Source of the DNA: Pseudomonas promysalinigenes
GTDB taxonomy: Bacteria > Pseudomonadota > Gammaproteobacteria > Pseudomonadales > Pseudomonadaceae
Length of the DNA: 64,000 nucleotides
Reading direction: 5' to 3'
Assembly: GCF_014269025.2 (NCBI RefSeq)
Contig: NZ_CP077094.1
Span: forward strand, 4,434,501 to 4,498,500
Below the pieces are notes generated by a model, which saw only the letters and a program-made list of their open reading frames with translations, did not search any database and was not told where the DNA came from. Positions 45,033 to 55,627 of this stretch are shown here, piece after piece. Each line of letters opens with the position of its first letter. Within the stretch, counting starts at the first letter, position 1. The translations under genes and the position numbers were made by a program.

Positions 45033-46238
45033 ATGAGCGAGAGCGCATTCGCCGAGCGCATCGTGCACAACCTGCTCGACACTGATTTCTACAAGCTCAC
45101 CATGATGCAGGGCGTGCTACATAACTACCCGGATGCTGATGTGGAGTGGGAGTTTCGCTGCCGCAACGGTGAGGATCTACGCCCCTACCTGGCTGACATC
45201 CGCCACCAGCTCGAACTGCTAAGCGACCTGACGCTCGATGATGGCCAACTGGGTTTTCTCGAACGCATCAGCTTCCTCAAGCCAGACTTCCTACGCTTTC
45301 TGCGCCTGTTCCGGTTCAACCTGCGCTATGTGCACGTTGGCATCGAGAACGATCAATTGGCCCTGCGGCTCAAAGGCCCATGGCTGCACGTGATTCTTTT
45401 CGAAGTACCGCTACTGGCCATCATCAGCGAAGTGCGCAACCGCCACCTGCACCCGCGCATGCGCCTGGCCGAAGCCCGGGACCAGCTCTATCGCAAGTTC
45501 GACTGGCTGCGCGCCAATGCCAATGACGACGAGCTGGCAAGCCTGCAAGTGGCTGATTTCGGCACGCGCCGGCGCTTTTCCAGCCGTGTTCAAGAAGAGG
45601 TGGTGCGGGTATTGCGCGATGAATTCCCTGGCCGCTTCGTTGGTACCAGCAATGTGGACCTGGCATGGAAGCTGGATATCAAACCGCTGGGCACCATGGC
45701 CCATGAATGGATAATGGCCCACCAACAGCTCGGCCCGCGCCTGATCGATAGCCAGATTGCCGCGTTGGATTGCTGGGTCCGCGAGTACCGTGGGCTGCTT
45801 GGTATCGCACTGACCGATTGCATCACCATGGATGCCTTTCTCAACGACTTCGACTTGTACTTCGCCAAGCTGTTCGACGGCCTGCGCCATGACTCTGGTG
45901 AGCCGCTGGCCTGGGCGGAAAAAGCCATCGTCCACTACCAGAAGCTGGGTATAGACCCAATGACCAAAACCCTGGTGTTCTCTGATGGCCTCAACCTCAC
46001 CCGCTCGCTGGAAATTTTCCGTGCGCTGCGCGGGCGCATCAATGTCAGTTTCGGCATAGGCACCAACCTGACCTGTGACATCCCAGGGGTGGCGCCGATG
46101 AACATCGTGCTTAAAATGACCGACTGCAACGGCTCGCCGGTTGCCAAAATCTCCGACGAAGCCGCCAAGACCCAGTGCCGCGACGAGAACTTCGTCGCTT
46201 ACATGCGTCATGTTTTCAACGTCCACAGCAAGGAGTAA
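45033..46238 (+). CDS. pncB: Nicotinate phosphoribosyltransferase
   Basis: PncB joins nicotinate to PRPP (with ATP) to make nicotinate mononucleotide, the entry of the NAD salvage pathway. The 401-residue protein starts in [28 protein letters not shown], where DTDFYKLTM is the family's signature. RHDSGEP and [13 protein letters not shown] are phosphate/PRPP-binding segments. The ATG at 45033 has CTGGAG 8 bp upstream; the longer frame to 44853 covers the control region and was dropped. nadE follows after 3 bp. Confidence 0.93.
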   Translation: MSESAFAERIVHNLLDTDFYKLTMMQGVLHNYPDADVEWEFRCRNGEDLRPYLADIRHQLELLSDLTLDDGQLGFLERISFLKPDFLRFLRLFRFNLRYVHVGIENDQLALRLKGPWLHVILFEVPLLAIISEVRNRHLHPRMRLAEARDQLYRKFDWLRANANDDELASLQVADFGTRRRFSSRVQEEVVRVLRDEFPGRFVGTSNVDLAWKLDIKPLGTMAHEWIMAHQQLGPRLIDSQIAALDCWVREYRGLLGIALTDCITMDAFLNDFDLYFAKLFDGLRHDSGEPLAWAEKAIVHYQKLGIDPMTKTLVFSDGLNLTRSLEIFRALRGRINVSFGIGTNLTCDIPGVAPMNIVLKMTDCNGSPVAKISDEAAKTQCRDENFVAYMRHVFNVHSKE

Positions 46239-46241
46239 CCC

Positions 46242-47069
46242 ATGCAAGCGGTTCAGCAAGAAATTGCCCAGGCGCTGAAAGTGCAGCCGCCGTTCGCCGA
46301 TGCCGCTGCGCTCGAGGCCGAAGTCGCCCGCCGCGTGGCGTTCATCAAGGACTGCCTGGCCAATGCCCGGCTCAAGACCTTGGTGCTGGGCATTAGTGGG
46401 GGGGTCGACTCATTGACCGCAGCCCTGCTCGCCCAACGCGCGATCAACGAACTGCGCGCAGAAACCGGGGACAAGGCCTACACCTTCATCGCAGTGCGCC
46501 TGCCCTACCACGTGCAGCATGACGAGCATGACGCCCAAGCCTGCCTGGAGCTGATCAAGGCCGATGAGGTGCACACCGTCGACATCGCACCTGCAGTCAA
46601 AGCCCTCGCCGCAGAAGTGGTGGAGCTGAAGAATGGCTCACCGAGCCTGGTGGACTTCGTGGTCGGCAACGTGAAGGCTCGCACGCGCATGGTGGCCCAG
46701 TACACCATCGCTGGAGCCCGCGCAGGCCTGGTGATCGGTACCGACCATGCCGCCGAGGCGGTGATGGGCTTCTTTACCAAATTCGGTGATGGCGCCTGTG
46801 ACCTCGCGCCGTTGAGCGGCTTGGTGAAAAACCAGGTGCGAGCGATCGCGCGCAGCTTTGGTGCGCCAGAGGCGCTGGTGGAGAAGGTGCCGACGGCCGA
46901 TCTCGAAGATCTCGAACCCGGTAAACCCGACGAGGCTTCCCATGGCGTGACCTACCAGCAGATCGATGACTTCCTGCATGGGCTGCCGGTGGATCAGGCC
47001 GCGTTCGACATCATCGTCGCCACCTACCGCAAGACCCAGCACAAGCGCGAACTGCCGTTCGCCCCGTGA
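46242..47069 (+). CDS. nadE: NAD synthetase, ammonia-dependent
   Basis: NadE amidates deamido-NAD with ammonia and ATP, the last NAD synthesis step. The 275-residue protein carries the ATP-PPase P-loop [13 protein letters not shown] near residue 46. [26 protein letters not shown] is the conserved NadE segment, and [17 protein letters not shown] comes near the end. There is no glutaminase domain, so it uses free ammonia. The AAGGAG ribosome-binding site overlaps the end of pncB, and the two genes form an NAD-salvage operon. Confidence 0.95.
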   Translation: MQAVQQEIAQALKVQPPFADAAALEAEVARRVAFIKDCLANARLKTLVLGISGGVDSLTAALLAQRAINELRAETGDKAYTFIAVRLPYHVQHDEHDAQACLELIKADEVHTVDIAPAVKALAAEVVELKNGSPSLVDFVVGNVKARTRMVAQYTIAGARAGLVIGTDHAAEAVMGFFTKFGDGACDLAPLSGLVKNQVRAIARSFGAPEALVEKVPTADLEDLEPGKPDEASHGVTYQQIDDFLHGLPVDQAAFDIIVATYRKTQHKRELPFAP

Positions 47070-47076
47070 AAAACAA

Positions 47077-47099
47077 CCGGGGCCGCATGGCGGCCCCGG
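47077..47099. terminator. Bidirectional terminator between nadE and azurin
   Basis: CCGGGGCCGC and GCGGCCCCGG form a perfect 10-bp stem with an ATG loop, 7 bp after the nadE stop and 15 bp before the azurin stop. It can end both convergent transcripts. Confidence 0.8.
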
Positions 47100-47113
47100 C
47101 CTTATCTGCGCGC

Positions 47114-47563
47114 TTACTTGAGCGTTACAGTGCCTTTCATCATCGAGATGTGGCCAGGGAACGAGCAGAAGAAGCCGTACTTCTGATCAGCTGCAAGCTT
47201 GGACACATCGAACGTAAGCTTGTCGGTCTCGCCTGCACCGATGATCTTGGTGTGGGCGATGACTCGCTCATCACCGTCTTTGAGGTAGCTTTTCTCGATC
47301 CCGGCGGACAGACCGTCGGTTGCGATTGCCTGCATGTCAGCTTCCTTGCTGATCACCACGTTGTGCCCCATGACGTTCTTCGGCAGGTTACCGGAGTGGG
47401 TCAGGGTGACGGTGAATTCTTTGCAGCTTTTATCGACGACGATGTCCTTGGTGTTGAACGACATCTGGTCGGTCGAGTCAACGGTCACCGAGCACTCGGC
47501 GGCGAAGACAGAAGCGCTGGCGAGGGTCAGCAGGGATACCGCTACAGCTTTCGCAAACATCAT
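47114..47563 (-). CDS. azu: Azurin (blue copper protein)
   Basis: Azurin is a periplasmic type-1 copper protein that shuttles electrons. The 149-residue precursor has a signal peptide (about 1-21, ending SVFA) and mature [18 protein letters not shown]. The copper ligands are visible: His in KNVMGHNVV, then Cys-x4-His-x3-Met in [13 protein letters not shown]. The AECS Cys and KSCKEF Cys form the usual disulfide. Two starts ATGATG are possible; the first (47563) is spaced best from AAGGAG. A candidate Anr box lies upstream. Confidence 0.95.
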   Translation of the reverse strand: MMFAKAVAVSLLTLASASVFAAECSVTVDSTDQMSFNTKDIVVDKSCKEFTVTLTHSGNLPKNVMGHNVVISKEADMQAIATDGLSAGIEKSYLKDGDERVIAHTKIIGAGETDKLTFDVSKLAADQKYGFFCSFPGHISMMKGTVTLK

Positions 47564-47621
47564 GAATCTCCTTGGCAGGGTTTTATCAATTGCGATACTG
47601 CCTGAACCCTTTCAGCCCTGC

Positions 47622-47635
47622 ATGATGTGGGTCAA
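47622..47635 (-). promoter_or_regulatory. Candidate Anr/FNR box of azurin
   Basis: On the minus strand the sequence is TTGAC-CCAC-ATCAT, which matches 8 of 10 positions of TTGAT-N4-ATCAA. It is centred about 65 bp before the azurin ATG. A box about 41 bp before transcription would place the start near 47587. Azurin in P. aeruginosa is reported to be controlled by Anr. Confidence 0.5.
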
Positions 47636-47753
47636 GGGCATGTCAAGTGGCCAGCCAGTAGAATTGTTCAATGGATTGTATACAACCAATCTAAGGGCAC
47701 ATCATGCACTTTTAATAGACGATGGGACAACATTTGAATTAGGAGCCATCGCT

Positions 47754-47843
47754 ATGTCCCTCTCAAGTTTCATGAACAGCTTGCTCGCCGCCTACGCCCA
47801 GGGCGCCACAGGGGCCAGTTGCGAATTCTCGCGGCCGGAGTAG
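47754..47843 (+). CDS. Possible 29-residue small protein
   Basis: A short frame MSLSSFMNSLLAAYAQGATG continues to RPE and a stop. It has AGGAG 8 bp before its ATG. It lies in the azurin-LOG gap. It has no recognisable domain. It could be a genuine small protein or chance; only the ribosome-binding site and spacing support it. Confidence 0.3.
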   Translation: MSLSSFMNSLLAAYAQGATGASCEFSRPE

Positions 47844-47906
47844 ATCCACAATTGGAGGGATCGGACCATTGGCATTACCCTGTGGCCATCTGACTGGAGA
47901 AGCAGG

Positions 47907-48494
47907 ATGTCCTTACGTTCCATTTGTGTTTTCTGTGGTGCCAGCATCGGCACCAACCCCGCCTACCGTGAAGCCGCTGTGGCACTGGGCCAGGCGATTG
48001 CCCGGCGAGGCATGACATTGGTCTATGGCGGTGGCGCGGTAGGCTTGATGGGTACAGTGGCTGATGCAGCCATGGCGGCCGGTGGCGAAGTGATCGGGAT
48101 CATTCCCGAAAGCCTGATGAATGCTGAAATTGGCCACAAAGGCCTGAGCCGATTGGAAGTGGTCGACGGCATGCACGCCCGCAAGGCGCGCATGGCTGAA
48201 TTGAGCGACGCCTTCATAGCTCTGCCGGGTGGCTTGGGCACACTGGAGGAGCTGTTCGAGGTATGGACCTGGGGGCAATTGGGCTACCACGCCAAGCCGC
48301 TGGGGCTGCTCGATGTGAACGGCTTCTATGAAAAGCTCGGCGGGTTCCTCGACCACATCGTCGAAGAAGGCTTCGTGCGGCCTGCGCATCGGGCAATGTT
48401 GCTGCTGGCGCAGCAAGCAGATCAACTGCTGGACGCCATGACGCATTTCGAGTCGCCCGTAGTGCCGAAGTGGGTCGACAAGCAGCCAGATTGA
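47907..48494 (+). CDS. LOG-family protein (cytokinin-riboside monophosphate hydrolase type)
   Basis: The 195-residue protein begins [20 protein letters not shown] and has the Rossmann-like LOG motif [12 protein letters not shown] with RKARM upstream ([13 protein letters not shown]). LOG enzymes cleave ribose 5-phosphate from nucleotide monophosphates such as AMP or cytokinin nucleotides; they were often mislabelled lysine decarboxylases. The ATG follows GGAGAAGCAGG. It stands alone between the azurin region and the convergent YgiQ gene. Confidence 0.87.
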   Translation: MSLRSICVFCGASIGTNPAYREAAVALGQAIARRGMTLVYGGGAVGLMGTVADAAMAAGGEVIGIIPESLMNAEIGHKGLSRLEVVDGMHARKARMAELSDAFIALPGGLGTLEELFEVWTWGQLGYHAKPLGLLDVNGFYEKLGGFLDHIVEEGFVRPAHRAMLLLAQQADQLLDAMTHFESPVVPKWVDKQPD

Positions 48495-48514
48495 TCGCGA
48501 CGGCGATCCTGGCT

Positions 48515-48560
48515 ACTTGCCCCTGCTGAAGCGGCTTCAGCCACGAAGAAGCCGTAACCG
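48515..48560. repeat. Degenerate REP-like hairpin
   Basis: CGGCTTC-AGCCACGAA-GAAGCCG near 48532-48554 forms a 7-bp stem and resembles a worn REP unit. It lies between the LOG gene and ygiQ, which converge. Confidence 0.4.
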
Positions 48561-48608
48561 CAAAACAGGTCCGCCGCTCTCAGGAGGCTCTGTGGAGCAC
48601 CTGGGAGC

Positions 48609-50912
48609 TTAGCGTGGTATCACGGGTTGCCGTGGCTTCTTACCCTTGCCGCCACCACCCTTGGCCGCTTCTTTGCGCTCCTTGGCCGCTTGCTGGTTAC
48701 GGGCAAACGCCTCGGCCTTGGCTTTCTCGCGCTTGTCCCACGGCTTGCTGCCATCGCTACCACGCGGCGGCAGGCCAGTGTGCTGGGTCAGGATCTTCTG
48801 GTCCTTGCCCACCTTGTGGCTGCCAGCTGGGGTAGAGTTCTTGCGGCGCGCGCTCTGGTAGCTATCGGTCTGCGGCTGGTGCAGCGGGATCAGCTGGTGC
48901 TTGCCCGGGCCGATCAAGTCGGCACGGCCCATGCGCTGCAGCGCCTCACGCAGCATCGGCCAACCCTTGGGGTCGTGATAGCGCAAAAACGCCTTGTGCA
49001 GGCGGCGTTGCTCATCGCTCTTGACGATCTCGACGCCTTCGCTCTTGTAAGTGACCTTGCGCAGCGGGTTCTTGCCCGAGTGGTACATGGCCGTGGCAGA
49101 CGCCATCGGCGACGGATAGAACGCCTGCACCTGATCGGCGCGGAAGCCATTGCCCTTGAGCCACAGGGCCAGGTTCATCATGTCTTCATTGGTAGTGCCT
49201 GGGTGCGCTGCGATGAAGTACGGGATCAGGTACTGCTCCTTGCCCGCCTCTTTGGAGAACTTCTCGAACATACGCTTGAAGCGGTCATAGGTGCCGATGC
49301 CCGGCTTCATCATCTTGTCCAACGGACCACGCTCGGTGTGCTCCGGGGCAATCTTCAGGTAACCGCCAACATGGTGGGTGACCAGTTCCTTGACGTACTC
49401 CGGCGACTCCACGGCCAGGTCGTAACGCAGGCCCGAAGCGATCAGGATCTTCTTCACCCCCGGCAAGGCACGGGCCTTGCGGTACAGCTCGATCAGCGAG
49501 CTGTGGTCGGTGTTGAGGTTTTCACAGATGCCCGGGAACACGCACGATGGCTTACGGCAGTGCTTCTCGATGTCGTGGCTCTTGCAGGCGATGCGGTACA
49601 TGTTGGCGGTTGGCCCGCCAAGGTCGGAGACCACGCCGGTGAAGCCCGGCACCTTGTCGCGCATCTCCTCGATCTCGTTGAGGATCGACTCGTGGGAGCG
49701 GTTCTGGATGATGCGGCCTTCATGCTCGGTAATCGAACAGAAGGTGCAGCCACCGAAGCAGCCGCGCATGATGTTGACCGAGAAGCGGATCATCTCGTAA
49801 GCCGGGATGCGCTGCTTGCCGTAGGCCGGGTGTGGCACTCGCGCGTAAGGCATGCCGAACACGTAGTCCATCTCTTCGGTGCTCATCGGAATGGGTGGCG
49901 GGTTGAACCACACATCCACTTCGCCGTGCTTCTGCACCAGGGCGCGGGCATTACCCGGGTTGGTCTCCAGGTGCAGCACGCGGTTGGCGTGGGCGTAGAG
50001 TACCGGGTCATTACGCACCTTCTCGAACGACGGCAGGCGAATTACCGACTTCTCTCGGGTCACGCTGGGGCTGTCGAGAATTTGTACGACCTTGGCTTCG
50101 TTCGGGTCGTCCTGCTCGCCCTTGGCCTGCTCGATGGCACAGGCTTGGGTGTCCTGGGTGTTCACGTAGGGGTTGATGATCTTGTCAACGCGCCCTGGGC
50201 GATCGATACGGGTCGAGTCGATCTCGAACCAGCCTTGCGGTGTATCGCGGCGCACGAATGCGGTGCCGCGCACGTCGGTGATGGTTTCGATCTTCTCGCC
50301 ATTGGACAGGCGCTGGGCCACTTCGACGACCGCGCGCTCAGCGTTGCCGAACAGCAGGATGTCGGCGCTGGCGTCGATCAGAATCGAGTGGCGAACCTTG
50401 TCTTGCCAATAGTCATAGTGGGCAATGCGGCGCAGCGAAGCCTCGATGCCGCCGAGCACGATCGGCACATGCTTGTAGGCTTCCTTGCAGCGTTGGCTAT
50501 ACACCAGGCTAGCCCGATCCGGGCGGCTACCGGCAAGGCCACCGGGGGTGTAGGCGTCGTCGGAACGAACCTTTTTGTCCGCGGTGTAGCGGTTGATCAT
50601 CGAATCCATGTTGCCGGCGGCCACCCCGAAGAACAGGTTCGGCTCGCCTAGCTTCATGAAGTCGTCTTTGGATTGCCAATTGGGCTGGGCGATGATGCCC
50701 ACGCGAAAGCCCTGGGCCTCCAGCAGGCGCCCAATGATGGCCATGCCGAACGACGGGTGGTCGACGTAGGCATCACCGGTCACGATGATGATGTCGCAGG
50801 AATCCCAGCCGAGCAGATCCATCTCCTCCCTGCTCATTGGCAGGAAAGGTGCTGGCCCGAAGCATTCGGCCCAGTACTTGGGATAGTCGTAGAGTGGTTT
50901 GGCTGCTTGCAT
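48609..50912 (-). CDS. YgiQ-family radical SAM protein
   Basis: The 767-residue protein is a member of the YgiQ family (UPF0313), a radical SAM group of unknown reaction. The CxxxCxxC cluster motif is in [13 protein letters not shown] near residue 390. The N-terminus [32 protein letters not shown] and the C-terminal basic tail ([13 protein letters not shown]) are typical. It likely contains a B12-binding-like N-terminal domain (about 30-200). I use the ATG at 50912; 30 more codons are open upstream. The complementary strand also has a long open frame, a shadow of GC-rich codon use. Confidence 0.9.
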   Translation of the reverse strand: MQAAKPLYDYPKYWAECFGPAPFLPMSREEMDLLGWDSCDIIIVTGDAYVDHPSFGMAIIGRLLEAQGFRVGIIAQPNWQSKDDFMKLGEPNLFFGVAAGNMDSMINRYTADKKVRSDDAYTPGGLAGSRPDRASLVYSQRCKEAYKHVPIVLGGIEASLRRIAHYDYWQDKVRHSILIDASADILLFGNAERAVVEVAQRLSNGEKIETITDVRGTAFVRRDTPQGWFEIDSTRIDRPGRVDKIINPYVNTQDTQACAIEQAKGEQDDPNEAKVVQILDSPSVTREKSVIRLPSFEKVRNDPVLYAHANRVLHLETNPGNARALVQKHGEVDVWFNPPPIPMSTEEMDYVFGMPYARVPHPAYGKQRIPAYEMIRFSVNIMRGCFGGCTFCSITEHEGRIIQNRSHESILNEIEEMRDKVPGFTGVVSDLGGPTANMYRIACKSHDIEKHCRKPSCVFPGICENLNTDHSSLIELYRKARALPGVKKILIASGLRYDLAVESPEYVKELVTHHVGGYLKIAPEHTERGPLDKMMKPGIGTYDRFKRMFEKFSKEAGKEQYLIPYFIAAHPGTTNEDMMNLALWLKGNGFRADQVQAFYPSPMASATAMYHSGKNPLRKVTYKSEGVEIVKSDEQRRLHKAFLRYHDPKGWPMLREALQRMGRADLIGPGKHQLIPLHQPQTDSYQSARRKNSTPAGSHKVGKDQKILTQHTGLPPRGSDGSKPWDKREKAKAEAFARNQQAAKERKEAAKGGGGKGKKPRQPVIPR

Positions 50913-51019
50913 GTCAGTGACCGGTTCTGGTGTGCAGGGAAATCGCGGGCGCGGAATATAGCACAAATTTTGACCAAATCCGACGGTGGTTGTCGGATTC
51001 ATGGGTTCAGCCCAGTGGC

Positions 51020-52417
51020 TTATTCGTCGTCGTCGAAGTTGTACATGCCCGGCGCAAGGTTCTCGAAGCGGGTGTACTTGCCGATGAACGCCAGGCGCAC
51101 GAAGCCGATGGGGCCGTTACGCTGCTTGCCGATGATGATTTCCGCCACGCCCTTGTGTTCGGTTTCGGGGTGGTACACCTCGTCGCGGTAGACGAACATG
51201 ATCACGTCGGCGTCCTGCTCGATCGCACCGGACTCACGCAAGTCGGAGTTCACCGGGCGCTTGTTCGGCCGCTGTTCCAGGGAGCGGTTGAGCTGCGAGA
51301 GCGCAATCACCGGGCAGTTGAATTCCTTGGCCAAGGCTTTCAGGGAGCGGGAAATTTCGGAAATTTCGTTGGTCCGGTTGTCACCGGCCGACCCTGGGAT
51401 CTGCATCAGCTGCAGGTAGTCGACCATGATCATGGCGATCTCGCCATGCTCTCGGGCCAGACGCCGGGTGCGCGCGCGCATCTCGGACGGGCTGATGCCC
51501 GCAGTATCGTCGATGAACAGCTTGCGGTCGTTGAGCAGGTTGACGGCCGAGGTCAAGCGCGGCCAGTCGTCGTCGTCCAGCTGACCGGAACGCACCTTGG
51601 TCTGGTCGATGCGGCCGAGCGACGAGAGCATACGCATGATCAGCGATTCGCCTGGCATCTCTAGGGAGAACACCAGCACCGCTTTGTCCGTGCGCAAAAC
51701 GGCGTTCTCCACCAGGTTCATGGCAAAGGTGGTCTTACCCATCGATGGGCGGCCCGCGACAATGATCAGGTCGGCTGCCTGCAGTCCGCTGGTCTTTTCG
51801 TCCAGATCGGTGAAGCCGGTGGATACGCCGGTGATGTCGCTGTCGGAGTTGAACAGCGTGTCGATACGGTCGATGGCCATGGTCAACAGTTCGTTGACCC
51901 CCACCGGGCCGCCGGTCTTCGGCCGCGCCTCGGCGATCTGGAAGATCTGCCGTTCAGCATCGTCGAGGATTTCTTCGGCGTTGCGCCCTTGCGGGTTGAA
52001 GGCGTTGTCGGCGATATCGGTACTGATGCTGATCAGTTGGCGCAGCGTCGCACGCTCGCGAATGATCGCGGCGTAGGCCTTGATGTTGGCTACCGAGGGC
52101 GTGTTCTTGGCGAGCTCTGCCAAGTACGCAAGGCCACCGACCTGGGATGAAAGGCCTTCCTTGTCCAGTTGCTCGTGCAGGGTGACGACGTCGAACGGTT
52201 GGTTGGCGTCGGCCAGTTTGTGCACGGCACGGAAGATCAAGCGGTGGTCATGCCGGTAGAAGTCGCCATCCGACACTTGGTCCAGCACCCGCTCCCAGGC
52301 GTTGTTGTCCAGCATCAGGCCACCGAGCACGGCCTGTTCGGCCTCGATGGAATGCGGCGGCACCTTCAGGGCTGCGGTTTGCAGGTCGAGCTGTTCGGAG
52401 TTGGTGATCTCGTTCAT
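51020..52417 (-). CDS. dnaB: Replicative DNA helicase
   Basis: The 465-residue DnaB is the hexameric 5'-3' helicase at the replication fork. The N-terminal domain starts [20 protein letters not shown]. The RecA-like domain has Walker [15 protein letters not shown] and Walker [10 protein letters not shown]. The late segments [27 protein letters not shown] and [18 protein letters not shown] carry the arginine-finger and H4 regions. I use the ATG at 52417; the upstream 14 codons cover the terminator of the preceding operon. Confidence 0.96.
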   Translation of the reverse strand: MNEITNSEQLDLQTAALKVPPHSIEAEQAVLGGLMLDNNAWERVLDQVSDGDFYRHDHRLIFRAVHKLADANQPFDVVTLHEQLDKEGLSSQVGGLAYLAELAKNTPSVANIKAYAAIIRERATLRQLISISTDIADNAFNPQGRNAEEILDDAERQIFQIAEARPKTGGPVGVNELLTMAIDRIDTLFNSDSDITGVSTGFTDLDEKTSGLQAADLIIVAGRPSMGKTTFAMNLVENAVLRTDKAVLVFSLEMPGESLIMRMLSSLGRIDQTKVRSGQLDDDDWPRLTSAVNLLNDRKLFIDDTAGISPSEMRARTRRLAREHGEIAMIMVDYLQLMQIPGSAGDNRTNEISEISRSLKALAKEFNCPVIALSQLNRSLEQRPNKRPVNSDLRESGAIEQDADVIMFVYRDEVYHPETEHKGVAEIIIGKQRNGPIGFVRLAFIGKYTRFENLAPGMYNFDDDE

Positions 52418-52442
52418 GGCCACGAAAGAATTCTGGAGGATG

Positions 52443-52484
52443 AAAAAGACAAAGGGCACGGCCTGAATGAACAGGACCGTGCCC
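52443..52484 (-). terminator. Rho-independent terminator of the rpsF-rplI operon
   Basis: On the minus strand GGGCACGG(T)CCTG pairs with CAGGCCGTGCCC around a TTCATT loop, followed by TTTGTCTTTTTC. It lies between rplI and dnaB, so dnaB needs its own promoter or readthrough. Confidence 0.85.
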
Positions 52485-52528
52485 GATGTTAACCGGCTAT
52501 CCCGTTAGGGACCACCGGTCAGCGCAGC

Positions 52529-52975
52529 TTAGGCAGCTACGACGACCACACGTACGGTGGCTTCAACGTCGCTGTGCAGGTGCACGGCTACGTCGTATTC
52601 GCCAACTTGACGGATGGTGCCGTTCGGCAGACGAACTTCGGCTTTGGCCACTTCAACGCCGGAGGCGGTCAGGGCGTCAGCGATATCGTGGGTGCCGATC
52701 GAACCGAACAGCTTGCCTTCGTCGCCAGCGGTGGCAGTGATGGTCACTTCCAGCTCGGCCAGTTGGGCAGCACGGCTTTCAGCCGAAGATTTACGGTCAG
52801 CAGCTGCTTTTTCCAGCTCGGCGCGACGCTCTTCGAACGCAGCCAGGTTGGCGGCGTTGGCAACGGTGGCCTTGCCGAATGGCAGCAGGAAGTTACGGCC
52901 GTAACCAGCCTTAACTTTTACTTTGTCGCCCAGGTTGCCCAGGTTAGCGACTTTTTCCAGCAGGATCAGTTCCAT
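52529..52975 (-). CDS. rplI: 50S ribosomal protein L9
   Basis: The 148-residue protein starts [19 protein letters not shown]. That is the L9 N-terminal domain signature, continuing to [16 protein letters not shown]; a long central helix and a C-terminal domain follow. L9 binds 23S rRNA near the base of L1. A TAAGAGG ribosome-binding site precedes it. It is the last gene of the rpsF-rpsR-membrane protein-rplI group. Confidence 0.97.
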   Translation of the reverse strand: MELILLEKVANLGNLGDKVKVKAGYGRNFLLPFGKATVANAANLAAFEERRAELEKAAADRKSSAESRAAQLAELEVTITATAGDEGKLFGSIGTHDIADALTASGVEVAKAEVRLPNGTIRQVGEYDVAVHLHSDVEATVRVVVVAA

Positions 52976-52995
52976 TTGGTAAAACCTCTTAACTT

Positions 52996-53859
52996 TTAAC
53001 CTTCACCGTTCGCGGAGTCTTTCCCCGGAGGGGACTTGCGACCGCGAAAATCAATCAGGCTGTCGACAATGGCCAGGACCATCAGCAACGGGTAGATCAG
53101 CTGCATGATCAGCGGCAACGTCACGTACATGCCCACCAGCCAGAAACCGGCCAGTCGCCCCTGTGCCACCAGCCCATGCATCAAAGCGATGCCGGCCAGC
53201 ACCAGAACCAGGCTGGATGCCGATGCCAGGATGATGAATTGCGACCCGATGAACGGAGCCACCACCATCACTGCCACCAATACCGCCATGGTCTGCTTTG
53301 GCAACTTCAACGCGCGAAACTCGCGGCCGAAGCCTCCAGGGTTGTACAACGCCGCCTGCCAATAACGCGCCAGCACCAGGGCCAACACGCTGAACAATTG
53401 CACCGTCACTGCTGTGGAGGCGACCAGCACAGGGCGGATCAGCTCACCGGAGAGCACCGGCTGCCCTTCGATTTTCGGCATGGCTTCGGCAAATGCCTTG
53501 GCCAGCACATCGAAGGTTTGCGCCAGCGCCATGTCGAGCACGAGGCTGAAAACCACGGCGAACACGGCACTGGCAAGCAGCACACGGCTCCAGGGATGCT
53601 CGGCGCGCAGCAGCGCGGCCAGGCCCAGGGCACCGGCGATCACCAAAAAGGTGATCGGATCGCCCATGAACCACACGGCCAGCCCGGCCAGCAGGCCGCC
53701 AGCGACGACCGTTGAAGCATCCTTGAAGCCACGCCGCAGCAGCACAAGGCTGCCAGCAGCGGCACTCAACCAGAACAGCAGCGGCAGTACCGCGCTGATG
53801 ACCACCACCAGGGTGGCCTGCACACGACCGCGCATGATGAAACTTGCTAACGCTCGCAT
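52996..53859 (-). CDS. Polytopic membrane protein of unknown function between rpsR and rplI
   Basis: The 287-residue protein has about eight membrane helices with repeated Ala/Val/Leu stretches (for example [16 protein letters not shown] and [20 protein letters not shown]) and a basic tail. A protein of this type sits here in most pseudomonads. It resembles the DUF2232/YybS membrane family, but I cannot assign a role. The position inside a ribosomal protein operon suggests constitutive co-transcription. The start at 53859 follows AAGGGATTAGC. Confidence 0.8.
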   Translation of the reverse strand: MRALASFIMRGRVQATLVVVISAVLPLLFWLSAAAGSLVLLRRGFKDASTVVAGGLLAGLAVWFMGDPITFLVIAGALGLAALLRAEHPWSRVLLASAVFAVVFSLVLDMALAQTFDVLAKAFAEAMPKIEGQPVLSGELIRPVLVASTAVTVQLFSVLALVLARYWQAALYNPGGFGREFRALKLPKQTMAVLVAVMVVAPFIGSQFIILASASSLVLVLAGIALMHGLVAQGRLAGFWLVGMYVTLPLIMQLIYPLLMVLAIVDSLIDFRGRKSPPGKDSANGEG

Positions 53860-53892
53860 GCTAATCCCTTACTGCTTGTCGACGACCCGGTC

Positions 53893-54123
53893 TCAGCGGC
53901 CGTGGCTGTCGGTGTAGGGCAGCAGGGCCAGGAAGCGGGCGCGCTTGATAGCGGTAGCCAGCTGACGCTGATAACGAGCTTTGGTACCGGTGATACGGCT
54001 TGGAACGATCTTGCCGGTTTCGGATACGTAAGCTTTCAGGGTGTTGAGATCTTTGAAGTCGATCTCTTTCACGTCTTCAGCAGTGAAGCGGCAGAATTTA
54101 CGACGACGGAAGAAACGTGCCAT
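53893..54123 (-). CDS. rpsR: 30S ribosomal protein S18
   Basis: The 76-residue protein has the S18 pattern [20 protein letters not shown] and [21 protein letters not shown], and ends [11 protein letters not shown]18 pairs with S6 on 16S rRNA. The upstream AGAGGAGCC is a strong ribosome-binding site. It is 28 bp after rpsF. Confidence 0.97.
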   Translation of the reverse strand: MARFFRRRKFCRFTAEDVKEIDFKDLNTLKAYVSETGKIVPSRITGTKARYQRQLATAIKRARFLALLPYTDSHGR

Positions 54124-54151
54124 TTAATAGGCTCCTCTAAAGGTCCGTGGA

Positions 54152-54577
54152 TTACTCGTCAGCGTTATCGCTGGAGTCGCTGTCATTGCTGTCGTCGCCA
54201 TCGGCGGATTCAGCATGCTCAGGACGCTCACGACGCTCACGGCGCTCGCTGCGGTTTTCTTCAGCCTTCAGCATCTCGGATTGGCCGGTTACGGCTTCGT
54301 CGCGACGGATGACGAGGTTACGGATAACGGCATCGTTGTAGCGGAAGTTGTCTTCCAGCTCGGCCAGGGCCTTGCCGGTGCACTCAACGTTCAGCATCAC
54401 GTAGTGAGCCTTGTGAACATTGTTGATTGCGTAGGCCAGTTGACGACGGCCCCAGTCTTCCAGGCGGTGGATTTTGCCGCCATCTTCTTCGATCAGCTTG
54501 GTGTAACGCTCAACCATGCCGCCGACTTGCTCGCTCTGGTCCGGGTGAACCAGGAAGATGATTTCGTAATGACGCAT
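54152..54577 (-). CDS. rpsF: 30S ribosomal protein S6
   Basis: The 141-residue S6 starts [18 protein letters not shown] and includes [20 protein letters not shown]. It ends with an acidic Asp/Glu/Ser tail ([16 protein letters not shown]), where RimK can add glutamates in some bacteria. It is the first gene of its operon. The ribosome-binding site is AAGGAGC. Confidence 0.97.
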   Translation of the reverse strand: MRHYEIIFLVHPDQSEQVGGMVERYTKLIEEDGGKIHRLEDWGRRQLAYAINNVHKAHYVMLNVECTGKALAELEDNFRYNDAVIRNLVIRRDEAVTGQSEMLKAEENRSERRERRERPEHAESADGDDSNDSDSSDNADE

Positions 54578-54775
54578 GAATGCTCCTTACGGGTTAGTAG
54601 TCTGCCAGCGAATCTGGTCAGACAAGGAGTGAATGACACTGTATGTCTTGCACGGAGGGAAGGCACATGGGCGCCTGCCAGCTCGGCAAGGGGCGCAATT
54701 GTAGAGAAGGCTTGGCGCACAAGCAAGGTGATTGGTGATTATTTGAACAGCCTGATACATATTCACAGGCTGATG

Positions 54776-54864
54776 GCCCGTTCGCGGATTAACCCGCTCC
54801 TACCGCAACCGCGCAAGGCATGAGCCTAAGCGATAGCGATCGGAGCGGATTGACCCGCAAGGGC
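54776..54864. repeat. REP pair between rpsF and rlmB
   Basis: GCCCGTTCGCGGATTAACCCG continuing CTCC (54776-54800) and its inverted partner CGGAGCGGATTGACCCGCAA continuing GGGC (54841-54864) are a P. putida-style REP pair. The rest of 54578-54880 holds the rpsF promoter and no gene that I see. Confidence 0.65.
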
Positions 54865-54880
54865 AGAAGCAGGCTGGATA

Positions 54881-55627
54881 TCAGCGCTTGGCCTGACGCT
54901 GGCGCACGGCTTCGAACAGGCAGACGCCTGTGGCGACCGACACATTCAAACTGCTGACGCTACCGCTCATGGGCAGTTTCACGAGGAAATCGCAATGCTC
55001 CCGGGTCAAGCGGCGCATGCCCTTGCCTTCTGCACCCATGATCATCACCAGCGGGCCGGTGAGGTCCTGCTGATAAATCTCCTGCTCGGCCTCGCCGGCA
55101 GTCCCGACCACCCAAAGGCCACGCTGCTGCAGCTTCTCCAGTGTGCGCGCCAGGTTGGTCACCGCCACCAGCGGGATCACCTCGGCTGCACCGCAAGCGA
55201 CCTTGCGCACCACCGGTGTCAGGGTGGCCGACTTGTCCTTGGGCACAATCACTGCAGTTGCACCGGCAGCGTCGGCGGTGCGCAGGCAGGCGCCAAGGTT
55301 GTGCGGGTCGGTCACGCCATCGAGCACCAAAATCAGCGGCGGCGTTTCAGTACGCTCAAGCAACTCCTCGAGCATCAATTCGCCCCACACCTGGCTCGGG
55401 CTGACCTCGGCAACGACGCCTTGGTGCACACCCTCGACCCAGGCATCCATCTCACGGCGCTCGGCCTGGCCGACCGGCACCCGGTTTTCTGCGGCCAGTG
55501 CCAACAGCGCCTGCATGCGCGGCTCGCTGCGCCCCTCAGACAGCCAGATCTGCTTGACCCGCTTGGGATGATGCTGCAGCAATGCCTGCACGGCGTGTAC
55601 GCCGTAGATTTTTTCCAGCTGACTCAT
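54881..55627 (-). CDS. rlmB: 23S rRNA 2'-O-methyltransferase RlmB
   Basis: RlmB methylates the 2'-OH of G2251 in 23S rRNA with SAM. The 248-residue SpoU-class protein has an N-terminal substrate-binding domain (YGVHAVQALLQHHPKRVKQI) and the trefoil-knot catalytic part: motif 1 DGVTDPHNLGACLRTADAAG, motif 2 MIMGAEGKGMRRL and motif 3 LPMSGSVSSLNVSVATGVCL. The ATG at 55627 overlaps the rnr stop as ATGA. It is co-transcribed with rnr. Confidence 0.95.
   Translation of the reverse strand: MSQLEKIYGVHAVQALLQHHPKRVKQIWLSEGRSEPRMQALLALAAENRVPVGQAERREMDAWVEGVHQGVVAEVSPSQVWGELMLEELLERTETPPLILVLDGVTDPHNLGACLRTADAAGATAVIVPKDKSATLTPVVRKVACGAAEVIPLVAVTNLARTLEKLQQRGLWVVGTAGEAEQEIYQQDLTGPLVMIMGAEGKGMRRLTREHCDFLVKLPMSGSVSSLNVSVATGVCLFEAVRQRQAKR

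Noticed and set aside
47580..47600. ANR box at TATCA-N4-CGATA near the azurin start
   Set aside because: The half-sites point the wrong way relative to TTGAT-N4-ATCAA; the upstream match at 47622-47635 is better.
48627..50651. A 674-codon open frame on the plus strand opposite ygiQ
   Set aside because: It lies entirely antisense to the well-recognised ygiQ gene and has no recognisable domain; GC-rich codon use opens such frames.
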